NCBI GenBank assembly: GCA_019114345.1
Contig: DXFS01000066.1
Location: 1 to 39,962, forward strand
From: Candidatus Agathobaculum pullistercoris
Lineage (GTDB): Bacteria > Bacillota > Clostridia > Oscillospirales > Butyricicoccaceae
Direction: 5' to 3'
DNA length: 39,962 nt
Numbering within the stretch: position 1 is the stretch's first letter; each line of letters opens with the position of its first letter. The translations under genes were made by a program, and so were the position numbers. Below, piece by piece: positions 15,765-23,302 of the stretch. The notes below the pieces were generated by a model that made no database searches, was not told where the DNA came from, and saw only the letters and a program-made list of their open reading frames with translations.

Positions 15765-15901
15765 GTTGGCAAGAACCACCAACAGGACGCTTTATTGACT
15801 TGTCATTAAAAATGCAACTGTTTTGAATGGATTGCCTCCCGCCGGTCGTGTTATATATGAAAGCAGAAAACACTGCTATTGAATAGAAGGAGGCAACGCG
15901 T

Positions 15902-16201
15902 ATGAAAAAGGTACGGACTGGAATATTGGCTGCAGCGCTGCTGCTGTCCATCGGCGTAACCGGTGCATTCGCCGCAGACCCCGGCTGGGGACGGCATACC
16001 GGTTGGAACAGCATCTGCCCGGCAGCGGGCTCGTCCTGCCGCTATGATGCGGATGGGGACGGTTTCGGCGACAATTGCAGGGCAGGTGCCTGCGGCACCG
16101 GGGTAAATTACGTCGATGCCGACGGCAACGGCGTATGCGACCATTTTGATGGGAGCCACTGCGGTTGCGGCTATGGCTTGAACAAAGGATGCAGAAGATG
16201 A
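15902..16201 (+). CDS. Small secreted Cys-rich protein with calcium-binding-like loops
   Basis: A 99-residue precursor. Residues 1-24 form a typical Sec signal peptide (KK, then ILAAALLLSIGVTG, cleavage AFA|AD). The mature 75 residues carry eight cysteines and two Asp-rich loops, DADGDGFGDNC (49-59) and VDADGNGVCD (71-80), which resemble EF-hand or thrombospondin type-3 calcium loops. The Cys content suggests disulfides or metal binding outside the cell. The ATG follows AAGGAGG. It lies 22 bp upstream of an ECF sigma factor and an RsgI-like anti-sigma factor and is probably co-transcribed with them, so it could be an output or a sensor accessory of that system. No family name is recognised. 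Confidence 0.75.
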   Translation: MKKVRTGILAAALLLSIGVTGAFAADPGWGRHTGWNSICPAAGSSCRYDADGDGFGDNCRAGACGTGVNYVDADGNGVCDHFDGSHCGCGYGLNKGCRR

Positions 16202-16223
16202 AACGGTAGGGTGGGATCCGACG

Positions 16224-16706
16224 ATGCGGAATGAACAGGAGATCAGCGCGGCGATCGAGCGGTATGCGGATACCGTCCGCCGGCTCTGCATGCTCCATTT
16301 GAAAAACCACGCCGACACCGAGGATATCTTTCAAACGGTATTCCTCAAATACGCTTTGCATACCGAACCCTTTTCGGATGCAGACCACGAAAAGGCATGG
16401 CTGCTCCGCGTCACCATCAACGCATGCAAAGACCTGCTTAAAAGTTTTTTCCGCAGCCGCACGGTTTCGCTCGACGAACTTGTGAATCAGCCGGCCCCAC
16501 TGGCTTCGGACCATCATGAAGTCATTGAAGCGGTGCTGTCCCTGCCTCAGAAATACCGTGATGTGATCTACCTTCATTTTTACGAAGGCTATTCCGCGCC
16601 GGAAATCGGACGCATTCTGGGCAAGAATGTCAATACGGTCTATACGCTGCTGGGGCGTGCAAAGCAGCAGCTCCGTGAAAAACTGGGAGGTGAAGGCGAT
16701 GCATGA
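16224..16706 (+). CDS. ECF-type RNA polymerase sigma factor
   Basis: A 160-residue sigma-70 family protein with only regions 2 and 4. Region 2 covers about residues 10-80 (LCMLHLKNHADTEDIFQTVFLKYA, then AWLLRVTINACKDLLKS). Region 4 covers about 100-155 (LPQKYRDVIYLHFYEGYSAPEIGRIL, helix-turn-helix GKNVNTVYTLLGRAKQQLREKL). It directs RNA polymerase to a small regulon and is normally held by its membrane anti-sigma factor, encoded next with an eight-base overlap. The ATG at 16224 follows a GGGTGGGA ribosome binding site. The size excludes a SigI-type sigma, which is notable given the RsgI-like partner. Confidence 0.92.
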   Translation: MRNEQEISAAIERYADTVRRLCMLHLKNHADTEDIFQTVFLKYALHTEPFSDADHEKAWLLRVTINACKDLLKSFFRSRTVSLDELVNQPAPLASDHHEVIEAVLSLPQKYRDVIYLHFYEGYSAPEIGRILGKNVNTVYTLLGRAKQQLREKLGGEGDA

Positions 16707-17475
16707 CAAAATCCGGGCAGCGTTCGGCGAAATTCACGCCGAAGAAGAATTAAAAAACCGGACACGCGCCTATATCGCCCAGCAGATGTCGGCGCGCCGG
16801 AAGCCGTCCGGGCGGATGCGTCTTATTCCCGCGCTGGCCTGCTGCCTGTTTGTGCTTCTGGCCGGCTGGGGCGGCCACCACATTTACTTTTCTCCCTACT
16901 CCATCATCAGCATCGATGTCAACCCCTCCCTTGAGTTGGGTATCAACCGGTTCGATAAGGTAATTTCCGTAGAGGGGTATAATGATGACGGGGCTGCGCT
17001 GGCTAATGCAGTGGACGTCAAATATCTGGATTACGCGCAAGCCCTTACCCGTATTCTGGAGAGCGATGCCGTCGCTCCCTATACATCAGGGGATGCCGCG
17101 ATATCCATTGCTGTATTCGGTTCGGATCAGGAAAAAAACAATGAAATGCTCTCGCAGGTCGAGGCCTGCACAGCAGGATACCGAAATGCCCACTGTTATG
17201 CGGATGACATGGATACGGCTGCAGCGGCCCATGCGGCGGGTCTATCCTGTGGAAAATACCGCGCCTATCTTGCGCTCCAAGCCCTCGATCCCGCCGTCAC
17301 TCCGGAGGACATCCAAGGGATGACCATGCGGGAGATCCGTGACCGTATCGCAGATCTGTCCGGTAACAGCGCCTCTGCGCAAGCGCAGGAAACCGATCTT
17401 TCATCCGGCGGCGGGCATCATGGCAGCATCAGTGGAAGCAGAAAGGGAAAACGGCACCACGCCTATGGGCAGTAG
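16699..17475 (+). CDS. RsgI-like transmembrane anti-sigma factor
   Basis: A 258-residue single-pass membrane protein. The cytosolic part (1-40) would bind the sigma factor; the transmembrane helix is about 42-59 (LIPALACCLFVLLAGWGG). Just outside lies YSIISIDVNPSLELGINRFD (67-86), the conserved block of RsgI-type anti-sigma factors. Its Asn75-Pro76 matches the bond reported to self-cleave in clostridial RsgI proteins. The rest is a small extracytoplasmic domain and a low-complexity Ser/Gly/His tail; there is no carbohydrate-binding module. Translation starts within the sigma gene (ATG 16699, GGGAGGTGAAGG before it), a standard coupling for sigma/anti-sigma pairs. The signal it senses is unknown. 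Confidence 0.82.
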   Translation: MHDKIRAAFGEIHAEEELKNRTRAYIAQQMSARRKPSGRMRLIPALACCLFVLLAGWGGHHIYFSPYSIISIDVNPSLELGINRFDKVISVEGYNDDGAALANAVDVKYLDYAQALTRILESDAVAPYTSGDAAISIAVFGSDQEKNNEMLSQVEACTAGYRNAHCYADDMDTAAAAHAAGLSCGKYRAYLALQALDPAVTPEDIQGMTMREIRDRIADLSGNSASAQAQETDLSSGGGHHGSISGSRKGKRHHAYGQ

Positions 17476-17599
17476 GCCATCTTCTCCGGTTGCACTGCTG
17501 ATTCCGCCCTATCCGTCAGCACAAACAGCCATCCCATTGTAAACTCCGCCAGACCTGTTTGCGGTCAATACATCTCATCCCGGTTCCTATATCACAGAT

Positions 17600-17655
17600 A
17601 AGCCCAGTCAGACATCATTTCGCATGGCGAATATTATGTCTGACTGGGCTTTTTC
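17600..17655 (+). terminator. Terminator of the sigma-factor operon
   Basis: AAGCCCAGTCAGACAT pairs with ATGTCTGACTGGGCTT, giving a long stem around a 20-base loop and ending in TTTTT on the + strand. It lies about 125 bp after the anti-sigma gene. Nothing else is evident in 17476-17772. Confidence 0.8.
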
Positions 17656-17772
17656 ATGCTGCCGGGCTGTCCAGCAGGGCTGCCGCCGGCATCCCTCTCT
17701 TCCGTCCATCCGGTGCGCTGGATCGCTTATTGAAACTTTTTCACAGATGCATCACTTACTAACCCTAAGAAA

Positions 17773-18549
17773 TCATCTTTCTCCGAGCCACGCCGGGAGT
17801 TCCGTAATATCCTGCAGCACAGCATCCGCGCCGGCATCCAGGAATGTCTGCCGCGCTTTGCCGCATGCCTGCGCGCGCTCATCCGCAGAAAGCGCGTCAA
17901 ACTCCGTCTGCGTCAGGCCCAGCACGCTGCTGCCCTTGATCACGCCGAGCGACAGCACGCCCGCGCGCTTGCCTTCGCGGATATCGGACACCGTGTCGCC
18001 CACCTTGACGACCTCATGCACGCCCGCGATGCCGAACTGCTGCATATTGCGGAAAATCATATAGGGATACGGACGGCCGAAACCGCTGACGCTGTCCGGG
18101 CTGCACCAGTAATCCGGCGCATAGCCCTGCCGCGCGGCTTCCGGGACAACGACCGCCATCATGGAGTCGGTGTAGCCGGTCGTCGAGCCGATTTTCAGAC
18201 CCATTTCACGCAGCTGTGCCACGGTATCGGCGACCCCCGGCTTAGGCGCCGCATAGTCGGACAGGCTTTCCATCAGTTTTTCTTCAAACACCCGGTAGAC
18301 TGCCTCGACATCCGCCTCCTCCGCGGCCTTCCTGGCCTGCGCCCGCCACTGCGCGGCGACGCTTTCCATTTGCAGCATGGTGCGGATATGGTCGCGCTTG
18401 AGCATCCCCATCGGCGCGCGGATCTCATCCATTGTCGGCTGCACGCCAAAGGCGCGGAACGCCTTATCAAAGGCTGCAACCGGCGCAAAGCATCCATAAT
18501 CAACCGTCGTTCCTGCCCAGTCGAGCACCACCAGCTTCAGCTTGCCCAT
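17773..18549 (-). CDS. phnX: Phosphonoacetaldehyde hydrolase (phosphonatase)
   Basis: A 258-residue HAD-superfamily enzyme that splits the C-P bond of phosphonoacetaldehyde to acetaldehyde and phosphate. The nucleophile block is VVLDWAGTTVDYG (Asp10, Asp-like partner position Ala-12 as in phosphonatases) and the Schiff-base lysine is in MGMLKRDHI (Lys51); the 41-residue spacing equals that of the Bacillus enzyme (Asp12/Lys53). HAD motif III is seen in GRPYPYMIF and VGDTVSDIREGKRAG. It is the last gene of the AEP module, and its start codon overlaps the end of phnW by 13 bases. Function and pathway are firm. Confidence 0.95.
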   Translation of the reverse strand: MGKLKLVVLDWAGTTVDYGCFAPVAAFDKAFRAFGVQPTMDEIRAPMGMLKRDHIRTMLQMESVAAQWRAQARKAAEEADVEAVYRVFEEKLMESLSDYAAPKPGVADTVAQLREMGLKIGSTTGYTDSMMAVVVPEAARQGYAPDYWCSPDSVSGFGRPYPYMIFRNMQQFGIAGVHEVVKVGDTVSDIREGKRAGVLSLGVIKGSSVLGLTQTEFDALSADERAQACGKARQTFLDAGADAVLQDITELPAWLGER

Positions 18550-19646
18550 CTGCCTGCCTCCTTCAAAAAGTCCGCCATGATCGCGGCCAGTTTTTCGATA
18601 TCCTCTGCATAGATCTCGCCGATGTTGCCGACGCGGAAGGTATCCGCCTGCATCACCTTGCCCGGATAGAGCACATAGCCGTGCGCCTTGATGTAATCAT
18701 ACATCTCCTGGAAGGTAAACGCGCTGCCCACCGGGTAGAAAAAGCTGGTGATGATCGGGCCCTGTACGGATTCGTCCAGATAGGGACGGAAGCCGAGCGC
18801 ACCCAGCCGCTCGACGAGCAGTCGCTGGTTTGCGGCATAGCGCGCCGCGCGCGCAGGGATGCCGCCCTCCTCTGCCAGCTCCTCCATTGCCTTGGCGAAA
18901 GCCAGCACAACATGGGTCGGCGAGGTAAAGCGCCATTTGCCGTCCTTCTCCATAGTCTTCCACTGGTCGTAAAGGTCGAGGCTGAGCGAGCGCGCCTGGC
19001 CGGCGCTCTGCTCCAGCAGGCTGCGGCGCGCAAGGATGAACGAAAAGCCCGGCACACCCTGGATGCACTTGTTCGCACTCGAGATCAAAAAGTCAATGCC
19101 ATAGTCCGCCATCGGGATATCCACGCCGCCAAAGCTGCTCATCGCATCCACGATGAAGGTGCGTCCGGCGGCCTTGACCACCGCGCCGACAGCTTCAATA
19201 TCATTCAGGATGCCCGAAGTGGTTTCGCTGTGCACCATGGCAACATGGGTGATCGCGCGGTCTTCGCGCAGCAGGCGCGCAACATGCGCCGGGTCGGGCT
19301 GCCGGTTATCCGCCTGCCGGTAAAGCACGTGGCACACCCCGGCATGGCGGGCGATATCCGCCATGCGCAGGCCGTAAGCACCGTTGGCGCAGATGAGCAG
19401 CTTGTCCCCCTGCCCGACAACGCTGGTGAGCACGGATTCGACGCCGAAGGTGCCGCTGCCCTGCATGAGCACCGCGGTATATTCCGGTTCGGACACATGC
19501 GCCAGTTCCAGCAGGCCTGCGCGGATGCGCTGGGTGATCGCCTTGTAGTCGTCGTCCCAGGTGCAGTGGTCGAACAGCATCTCCCGCTTGACCGAATCGG
19601 TCGTTGTCAGCGGTCCGGGCGTGAGCAGCTTATAATTGTGGTTCAT
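18537..19646 (-). CDS. phnW: 2-aminoethylphosphonate:pyruvate transaminase
   Basis: A 369-residue class-V PLP aminotransferase that converts 2-aminoethylphosphonate and pyruvate to phosphonoacetaldehyde and alanine, the first step of phosphonate use here. The motifs are KLLTPGPLTTT at the start, the PLP-binding DAMSSFGG (Asp167 region) and the Schiff-base lysine in SANKCIQG (Lys193; Lys194 in the Salmonella enzyme). The frame is open to 19715. The ATG at 19646 is chosen because AAAGGAG precedes it by seven bases, while the ATG two codons earlier is too close to that site. It lies between the transporter genes and phnX in one operon. Confidence 0.95.
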   Translation of the reverse strand: MNHNYKLLTPGPLTTTDSVKREMLFDHCTWDDDYKAITQRIRAGLLELAHVSEPEYTAVLMQGSGTFGVESVLTSVVGQGDKLLICANGAYGLRMADIARHAGVCHVLYRQADNRQPDPAHVARLLREDRAITHVAMVHSETTSGILNDIEAVGAVVKAAGRTFIVDAMSSFGGVDIPMADYGIDFLISSANKCIQGVPGFSFILARRSLLEQSAGQARSLSLDLYDQWKTMEKDGKWRFTSPTHVVLAFAKAMEELAEEGGIPARAARYAANQRLLVERLGALGFRPYLDESVQGPIITSFFYPVGSAFTFQEMYDYIKAHGYVLYPGKVMQADTFRVGNIGEIYAEDIEKLAAIMADFLKEAGRWAS

Positions 19647-19715
19647 ATCCATTCTCCTTTGGTCTGATACAAAGGAGGCGCGCGGTGCGCGCCCCCTTTG
19701 GAAAGTCATTTTCAC

Positions 19716-20708
19716 TTATTTGCAGGACTCGCTCAGCGCCTGATGCTGCTGGAGCAGGTCAACGGTCAGCTTCTCAGGGAAGATCTTGGGGTAAGCGGAC
19801 TTGTTTTCCGCATTGGTCTCCTCGCCCTCATAGAGTGCATTGGGGTAGTAGGTCTGCAGCTCCGCGCGGCCGTTTTCAATGATGCACTGCGCCATCTCCA
19901 TCGCCTTGGGGTTGGTGTTCTCGCCCTTGTCCAGCACGGACACGGATTCGGTCAGCGAGAAGTTGCCCTCAGTCGGGTCGACATAGTCGATCGGCAGGCC
20001 GTCCGCCTTATCCGCCACCGCCTGCTGACGCAGGCCGAAGCCCACAGCGACCTCGCCCGCGCGGCACTTCTTGAGCGGGCCGGAGCCGGAGGACTCGATA
20101 TGGTCGCCTGCGTTGGCGTAGATGTCGGTCAGGACATCCTTCGCGCCGTCCTCACCGTATTCCGAGATCAGCGCCTGGATGAGCAGCCACGCGGTCGAGG
20201 AGGACTGGATATCGGTCACCGAAACCATATCCTTGTAGACCGGGTCGGCCAGATCCTTGATGCAGGTGGGCATGGGCAGGTTGTTTTCCGCCAGCACCTC
20301 GGTGTTGACGATGATCGCGCCCTCCTGGCTGGTGATCGGCGCGCAGTAGTCCGGGAATTCGTCGATCGTATTCACATCAAAGGTCAGCGGCAGGAACATG
20401 TTGTTCTGCTCCTGTGCGCTTTCCGTGTAGAAGGTGGACATGGTGACGAGGTCAGCCTCCAGATTGGTGCCCTCGGCGAGCAGCTTGCCGCCCAGCTCGG
20501 AGGTGCCGAAGATCTGGAAGGTATACTGCCCCTCGTAGCCGTTTGCGTCGAGTGCGTTTTTCATTGCGGTGACGGCCTCGTCATCCGCGTTGGAGTAGAT
20601 AACGACCTGTGCGTTTTCCCCTGCGCCGGCAGAGGTGCATCCGGTCATCGAGGCGCATCCGCCGGCGGCAATCGCACCGGCAAGCATCATGGCAGCAATA
20701 CGTTTCAT
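19716..20708 (-). CDS. Substrate-binding lipoprotein of the AEP-type ABC transporter
   Basis: A 330-residue extracellular binding protein, read as a separate translation from ATG 20708, which is preceded by GAAAGGAA. The N-terminus is a signal peptide with two possible lipobox cysteines (AAGGCAS and MTGCTSAG), so it should be lipid-anchored. The mature protein (VVIYSNADDEAVTAMKNALD, then STAWLLIQALISEYG and GEVAVGFGLRQQA) is of the iron/AEP-binding family-1 type used by PhnS-like proteins. It would capture 2-aminoethylphosphonate for the permease encoded in the same frame upstream. Ligand identity follows from the phnWX neighbours. Confidence 0.85.
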   Translation of the reverse strand: MKRIAAMMLAGAIAAGGCASMTGCTSAGAGENAQVVIYSNADDEAVTAMKNALDANGYEGQYTFQIFGTSELGGKLLAEGTNLEADLVTMSTFYTESAQEQNNMFLPLTFDVNTIDEFPDYCAPITSQEGAIIVNTEVLAENNLPMPTCIKDLADPVYKDMVSVTDIQSSSTAWLLIQALISEYGEDGAKDVLTDIYANAGDHIESSGSGPLKKCRAGEVAVGFGLRQQAVADKADGLPIDYVDPTEGNFSLTESVSVLDKGENTNPKAMEMAQCIIENGRAELQTYYPNALYEGEETNAENKSAYPKIFPEKLTVDLLQQHQALSESCK

Positions 20709-22355
20709 GGGTTTCAGTTTCCTTTCTTTGTTATGTGTTTTTACCGTTTTGCGATGCGCCAGCGCAGAGAATACCGCGCGGGCGATCAGGTTGGTGAACA
20801 GGATCAGCAGGGACAGCACGAAAACCTCGTTGAATTTGTTGACATACTGCAGCTGCTTGATCTTGGTGGTGATGACCATGGTGCGCGCACCGGCGATGAA
20901 GATCAGTGCGGAGACCGTGACCATGGCGTTGATAAAGTAGTAGCTGAACACCTCAAGCAGGCTGGAAGCCGCGTTTGGCGTGACCACACGGGTGATGGTC
21001 TTGATCCAGCTGTCGCCCATCAGGCGGGCGGTGGTCTCCCACCCCGCGTTCATCTTGGAGAGCGCGTTCTTCATCATCAGGTAGGGAGTGGAGAAAAAGT
21101 GGATGATGTTGCACACGATCATCAGCCCGAAGGTGTTCTGCAGGCTGGTGCCGGAAAAGCTGAACAGGAACGCCAGACCGAGCACCATGCCGGGGATGGT
21201 ATTGGTGATGAGCGCGATGCCCTCGATCACCTGCTTGCACCAGCGGTGCACGGTCGAGCGCGCGGTGACGAGCGCCGCGCCGTAGGAGACCAGCGTGCCG
21301 AACAGCGCGGTCAGCAGGGCGACGAACAGCGAGTTTTTATATACGGTGAACAGTTCGCTGTCCTGCAGAACTGCAGTTATATGCTCGGTGGTGAAAGCGG
21401 TCTGATAAGGCCACTCCTCCACCATCGGCACGACAAAGATCACTGCGAAGATGGCAAGGATGGCGACCGACAGCACCGCCCCAATCACGCCCCACCCGGT
21501 ATCGCGGGCTGGATTGCGCCGCAGGTCGGCGGCCGAGATGCGGTTGTAGCGGATGTTGAAGCGGTCGAGGAACTGCAGCAGCGCAATGCTCAGGATGCTG
21601 GGCAGCAGCATGACCATGGCCACGACCGCGCCCTTGTTGAAATCCGGCACCGCGCCGAGCATCTGGTTGTACAGCACGGTGGCGATGACCTCATACCGGC
21701 CGCCGACCGAGGCCGGTATGCCGAAATCGGTAAAGCACAGGAAGAAGGACTGCAAAAACGCGCCCGCCAGCGTGCCGAGCAGCGGCCGCAGCACCGCGAT
21801 GCGGAAGGTGGCCAGCGGGCTGTCGCCCATCAGCTTGGAGACCGTGATGGTCTTTTTGTCGATAAAGCCCATCGTGTTGTGGATGAGCAGGAAGGCGACC
21901 GGCACGGTGTAGATCACATAGCCGAGCAGCAGGCCGGAAAAGCCGTAGATATCGAACAGCTGGAAGCCGAGCAGCCGGGTGATCAGTCCCTGCTTGCCAA
22001 ACGAGTAGATGATGGCAAAGCCGTAGGTGATGGTCGGCAGGAACATGGGCAGGGTCGCAACGCCCTGCAGCGCGCGCTTGAAGCCCGCGGGCAGGCCGGT
22101 ATAGTGGATCGCATAGGCGAGCGCAAACGCGATCACGGTTGCGATGCAGGCCGCAGCGCCGGATACGGCAAAGCTGTTGAGCAGCGCCTGCCCGAAGCCT
22201 TCCTGTATCAATACCTCGCCGTAAAACGCCGTGGTGAAACCGCCCTCATAAAAGGATTTGAGCAGCAGGCGCACAGCCGGGATAAGCAGGAACGCGGAAA
22301 ACACCACGGTGACCGCAATAAAGATCGCCTTGATCTCAGTGTTTTTTCTCTGCAT
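19716..22355 (-). CDS. AEP-type ABC permease continuous with its binding protein (one 879-codon frame)
   Basis: The frame starting at ATG 22355 encodes a double permease (codons 1 to about 549). It has two MetI-type halves with the coupling motifs SKLMGDSPLATF and ARLMGDSWIKTI, about twelve membrane helices, and fits the two-domain permeases of putative 2-aminoethylphosphonate ABC transporters. No stop codon follows: the frame runs HRKTVKTHNKERKLKP directly into MKRIAAMMLAGAI, the lipoprotein signal of the binding protein (19716-20708). A ribosome binding site sits before that internal ATG, so the binding protein can also be made alone. Either a true permease-binding-protein fusion is made, or a recent change removed the permease stop. 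The start codon lies four bases after the ATPase stop. Confidence 0.8.
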   Translation of the reverse strand: MQRKNTEIKAIFIAVTVVFSAFLLIPAVRLLLKSFYEGGFTTAFYGEVLIQEGFGQALLNSFAVSGAAACIATVIAFALAYAIHYTGLPAGFKRALQGVATLPMFLPTITYGFAIIYSFGKQGLITRLLGFQLFDIYGFSGLLLGYVIYTVPVAFLLIHNTMGFIDKKTITVSKLMGDSPLATFRIAVLRPLLGTLAGAFLQSFFLCFTDFGIPASVGGRYEVIATVLYNQMLGAVPDFNKGAVVAMVMLLPSILSIALLQFLDRFNIRYNRISAADLRRNPARDTGWGVIGAVLSVAILAIFAVIFVVPMVEEWPYQTAFTTEHITAVLQDSELFTVYKNSLFVALLTALFGTLVSYGAALVTARSTVHRWCKQVIEGIALITNTIPGMVLGLAFLFSFSGTSLQNTFGLMIVCNIIHFFSTPYLMMKNALSKMNAGWETTARLMGDSWIKTITRVVTPNAASSLLEVFSYYFINAMVTVSALIFIAGARTMVITTKIKQLQYVNKFNEVFVLSLLILFTNLIARAVFSALAHRKTVKTHNKERKLKPMKRIAAMMLAGAIAAGGCASMTGCTSAGAGENAQVVIYSNADDEAVTAMKNALDANGYEGQYTFQIFGTSELGGKLLAEGTNLEADLVTMSTFYTESAQEQNNMFLPLTFDVNTIDEFPDYCAPITSQEGAIIVNTEVLAENNLPMPTCIKDLADPVYKDMVSVTDIQSSSTAWLLIQALISEYGEDGAKDVLTDIYANAGDHIESSGSGPLKKCRAGEVAVGFGLRQQAVADKADGLPIDYVDPTEGNFSLTESVSVLDKGENTNPKAMEMAQCIIENGRAELQTYYPNALYEGEETNAENKSAYPKIFPEKLTVDLLQQHQALSESCK

Positions 22356-22359
22356 GGCC

Positions 22360-23121
22360 TTATACCGCCGCAGCCTGCGGGCCGCCGAACAGCGCATAGA
22401 TATTGTTGCGCTTGATCTCAAGCTGGCTCAGGATAAACTTCTTTACAAACTCGTTTTCCGGGCGATGGACGATCTCCTCCGGCCTGGCATACTGGGAGAT
22501 GCAGCCGTTTTCGATGATCAGCACGCGGTCGGACAGGGTCAGCGCTTCCTCCGGATCGTGGGTGACGATCAGCGTTGTCAGGTGAAACTCCTTGGCAATG
22601 GTCTGGATGCGCTCCTTGATGGATTCCTTGATCACGCCGTCCAGCGCGGAGAGCGGCTCGTCGAGCAGCAGGATGCGCGGCTTCATGACCAGCGTGCGCG
22701 CCAGCGCGACGCGCTGCTTCTGGCCGCCGGAGAGCTGGTCGATGCGTTTGTTCAGGTGGTCGCCCAGCCCCAGCAGGGATATCATGTCCTGCACCTCTGC
22801 CTCGGTGGAAATACCGGGCTTGTTACGCAGACCGTATGTAATGTTCTGCCACACATTCAGGTTGGGGAACAACGCGTAATCCTGGAATACAATATTAAAG
22901 CCGCGTTTTTCCATCGGTGTGCGGGTCAGGTCCTCGCCGTTGTACAGGATCTGGCCTGCATCCGCATCCAGGATACCTAAAATGATATTGAGCAGCGTCG
23001 TCTTGCCGCAGCCCGACGGGCCGAGAATGGAAACAATCTCCCCGTCTTCTACCCGGATCGAAATATCCTTGAGTACGGGCACGCCGTCAAATGATTTGCC
23101 GATCTGTTTCAGTTCAAGCAT
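22360..23121 (-). CDS. ABC transporter ATP-binding protein, AEP-type
   Basis: A 253-residue nucleotide-binding subunit that powers the permease. Walker A is GPSGCGKTT (about 34-42), the Q-loop VFQDYALFPN, the signature LSGGQKQR, Walker B ILLLDEPLSALD and the switch His in VTHDPEEA. The short length without a C-terminal TOBE domain fits the phosphonate/iron type. It is the first gene of the transporter operon, with an extended -10 promoter about 50 bp upstream; its stop is four bases before the permease start. The order ATPase, permease, binding protein, phnW, phnX argues for 2-aminoethylphosphonate uptake. Confidence 0.9.
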   Translation of the reverse strand: MLELKQIGKSFDGVPVLKDISIRVEDGEIVSILGPSGCGKTTLLNIILGILDADAGQILYNGEDLTRTPMEKRGFNIVFQDYALFPNLNVWQNITYGLRNKPGISTEAEVQDMISLLGLGDHLNKRIDQLSGGQKQRVALARTLVMKPRILLLDEPLSALDGVIKESIKERIQTIAKEFHLTTLIVTHDPEEALTLSDRVLIIENGCISQYARPEEIVHRPENEFVKKFILSQLEIKRNNIYALFGGPQAAAV

Positions 23122-23168
23122 TTTGTACTCAGCCTTTCATAAATCTTCATTTTGCATTGTGCACGGCC

Positions 23169-23177
23169 ATTATAGCA
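23169..23177 (-). promoter_or_regulatory. Extended -10 promoter of the AEP operon
   Basis: On the - strand TGCTATAAT forms a perfect extended -10 about 48 bp upstream of the ATPase start codon. The -35 at 17 bp is weak (TGGAAA), which suits a regulated promoter. Confidence 0.55.
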
Positions 23178-23236
23178 ATCCGCTTCCCATTCTTTCCATC
23201 ACAAAACAAGAAAGCTTTTGTAAATGTTTGAACAAG

Positions 23237-23280
23237 AAAAACAGGCTGTTTTCTGTAGCAAAACTACAGAAAACAGCCTG
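23237..23280 (-). terminator. Terminator of the RpiR regulator gene
   Basis: CAGGCTGTTTTCTGTAG (23242-23258) pairs perfectly with CTACAGAAAACAGCCTG (23264-23280) around CAAAA. On the - strand TTTTT follows. It separates the regulator from the AEP operon. Confidence 0.85.
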
Positions 23281-23302
23281 CGGCAAAATATTTTTTTATT
23301 TT

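Noticed and set aside
15444..15809. Several overlapping 70-112 codon frames on both strands
   Set aside because: None has a ribosome binding site with a plausible protein, they contradict each other, and the region contains the promoter of the next operon.
18432..19667. A 411-codon + strand open frame opposite phnX and phnW
   Set aside because: It is antisense to two genes with clear catalytic motifs and shows no domain of its own.
19698..22415. A 905-codon open frame on the + strand opposite the AEP transporter
   Set aside because: It is low-complexity (rich in R, H, Q, D, G), has no family motif and mirrors a GC-rich coding strand; the - strand frame encodes clear ABC transporter proteins.
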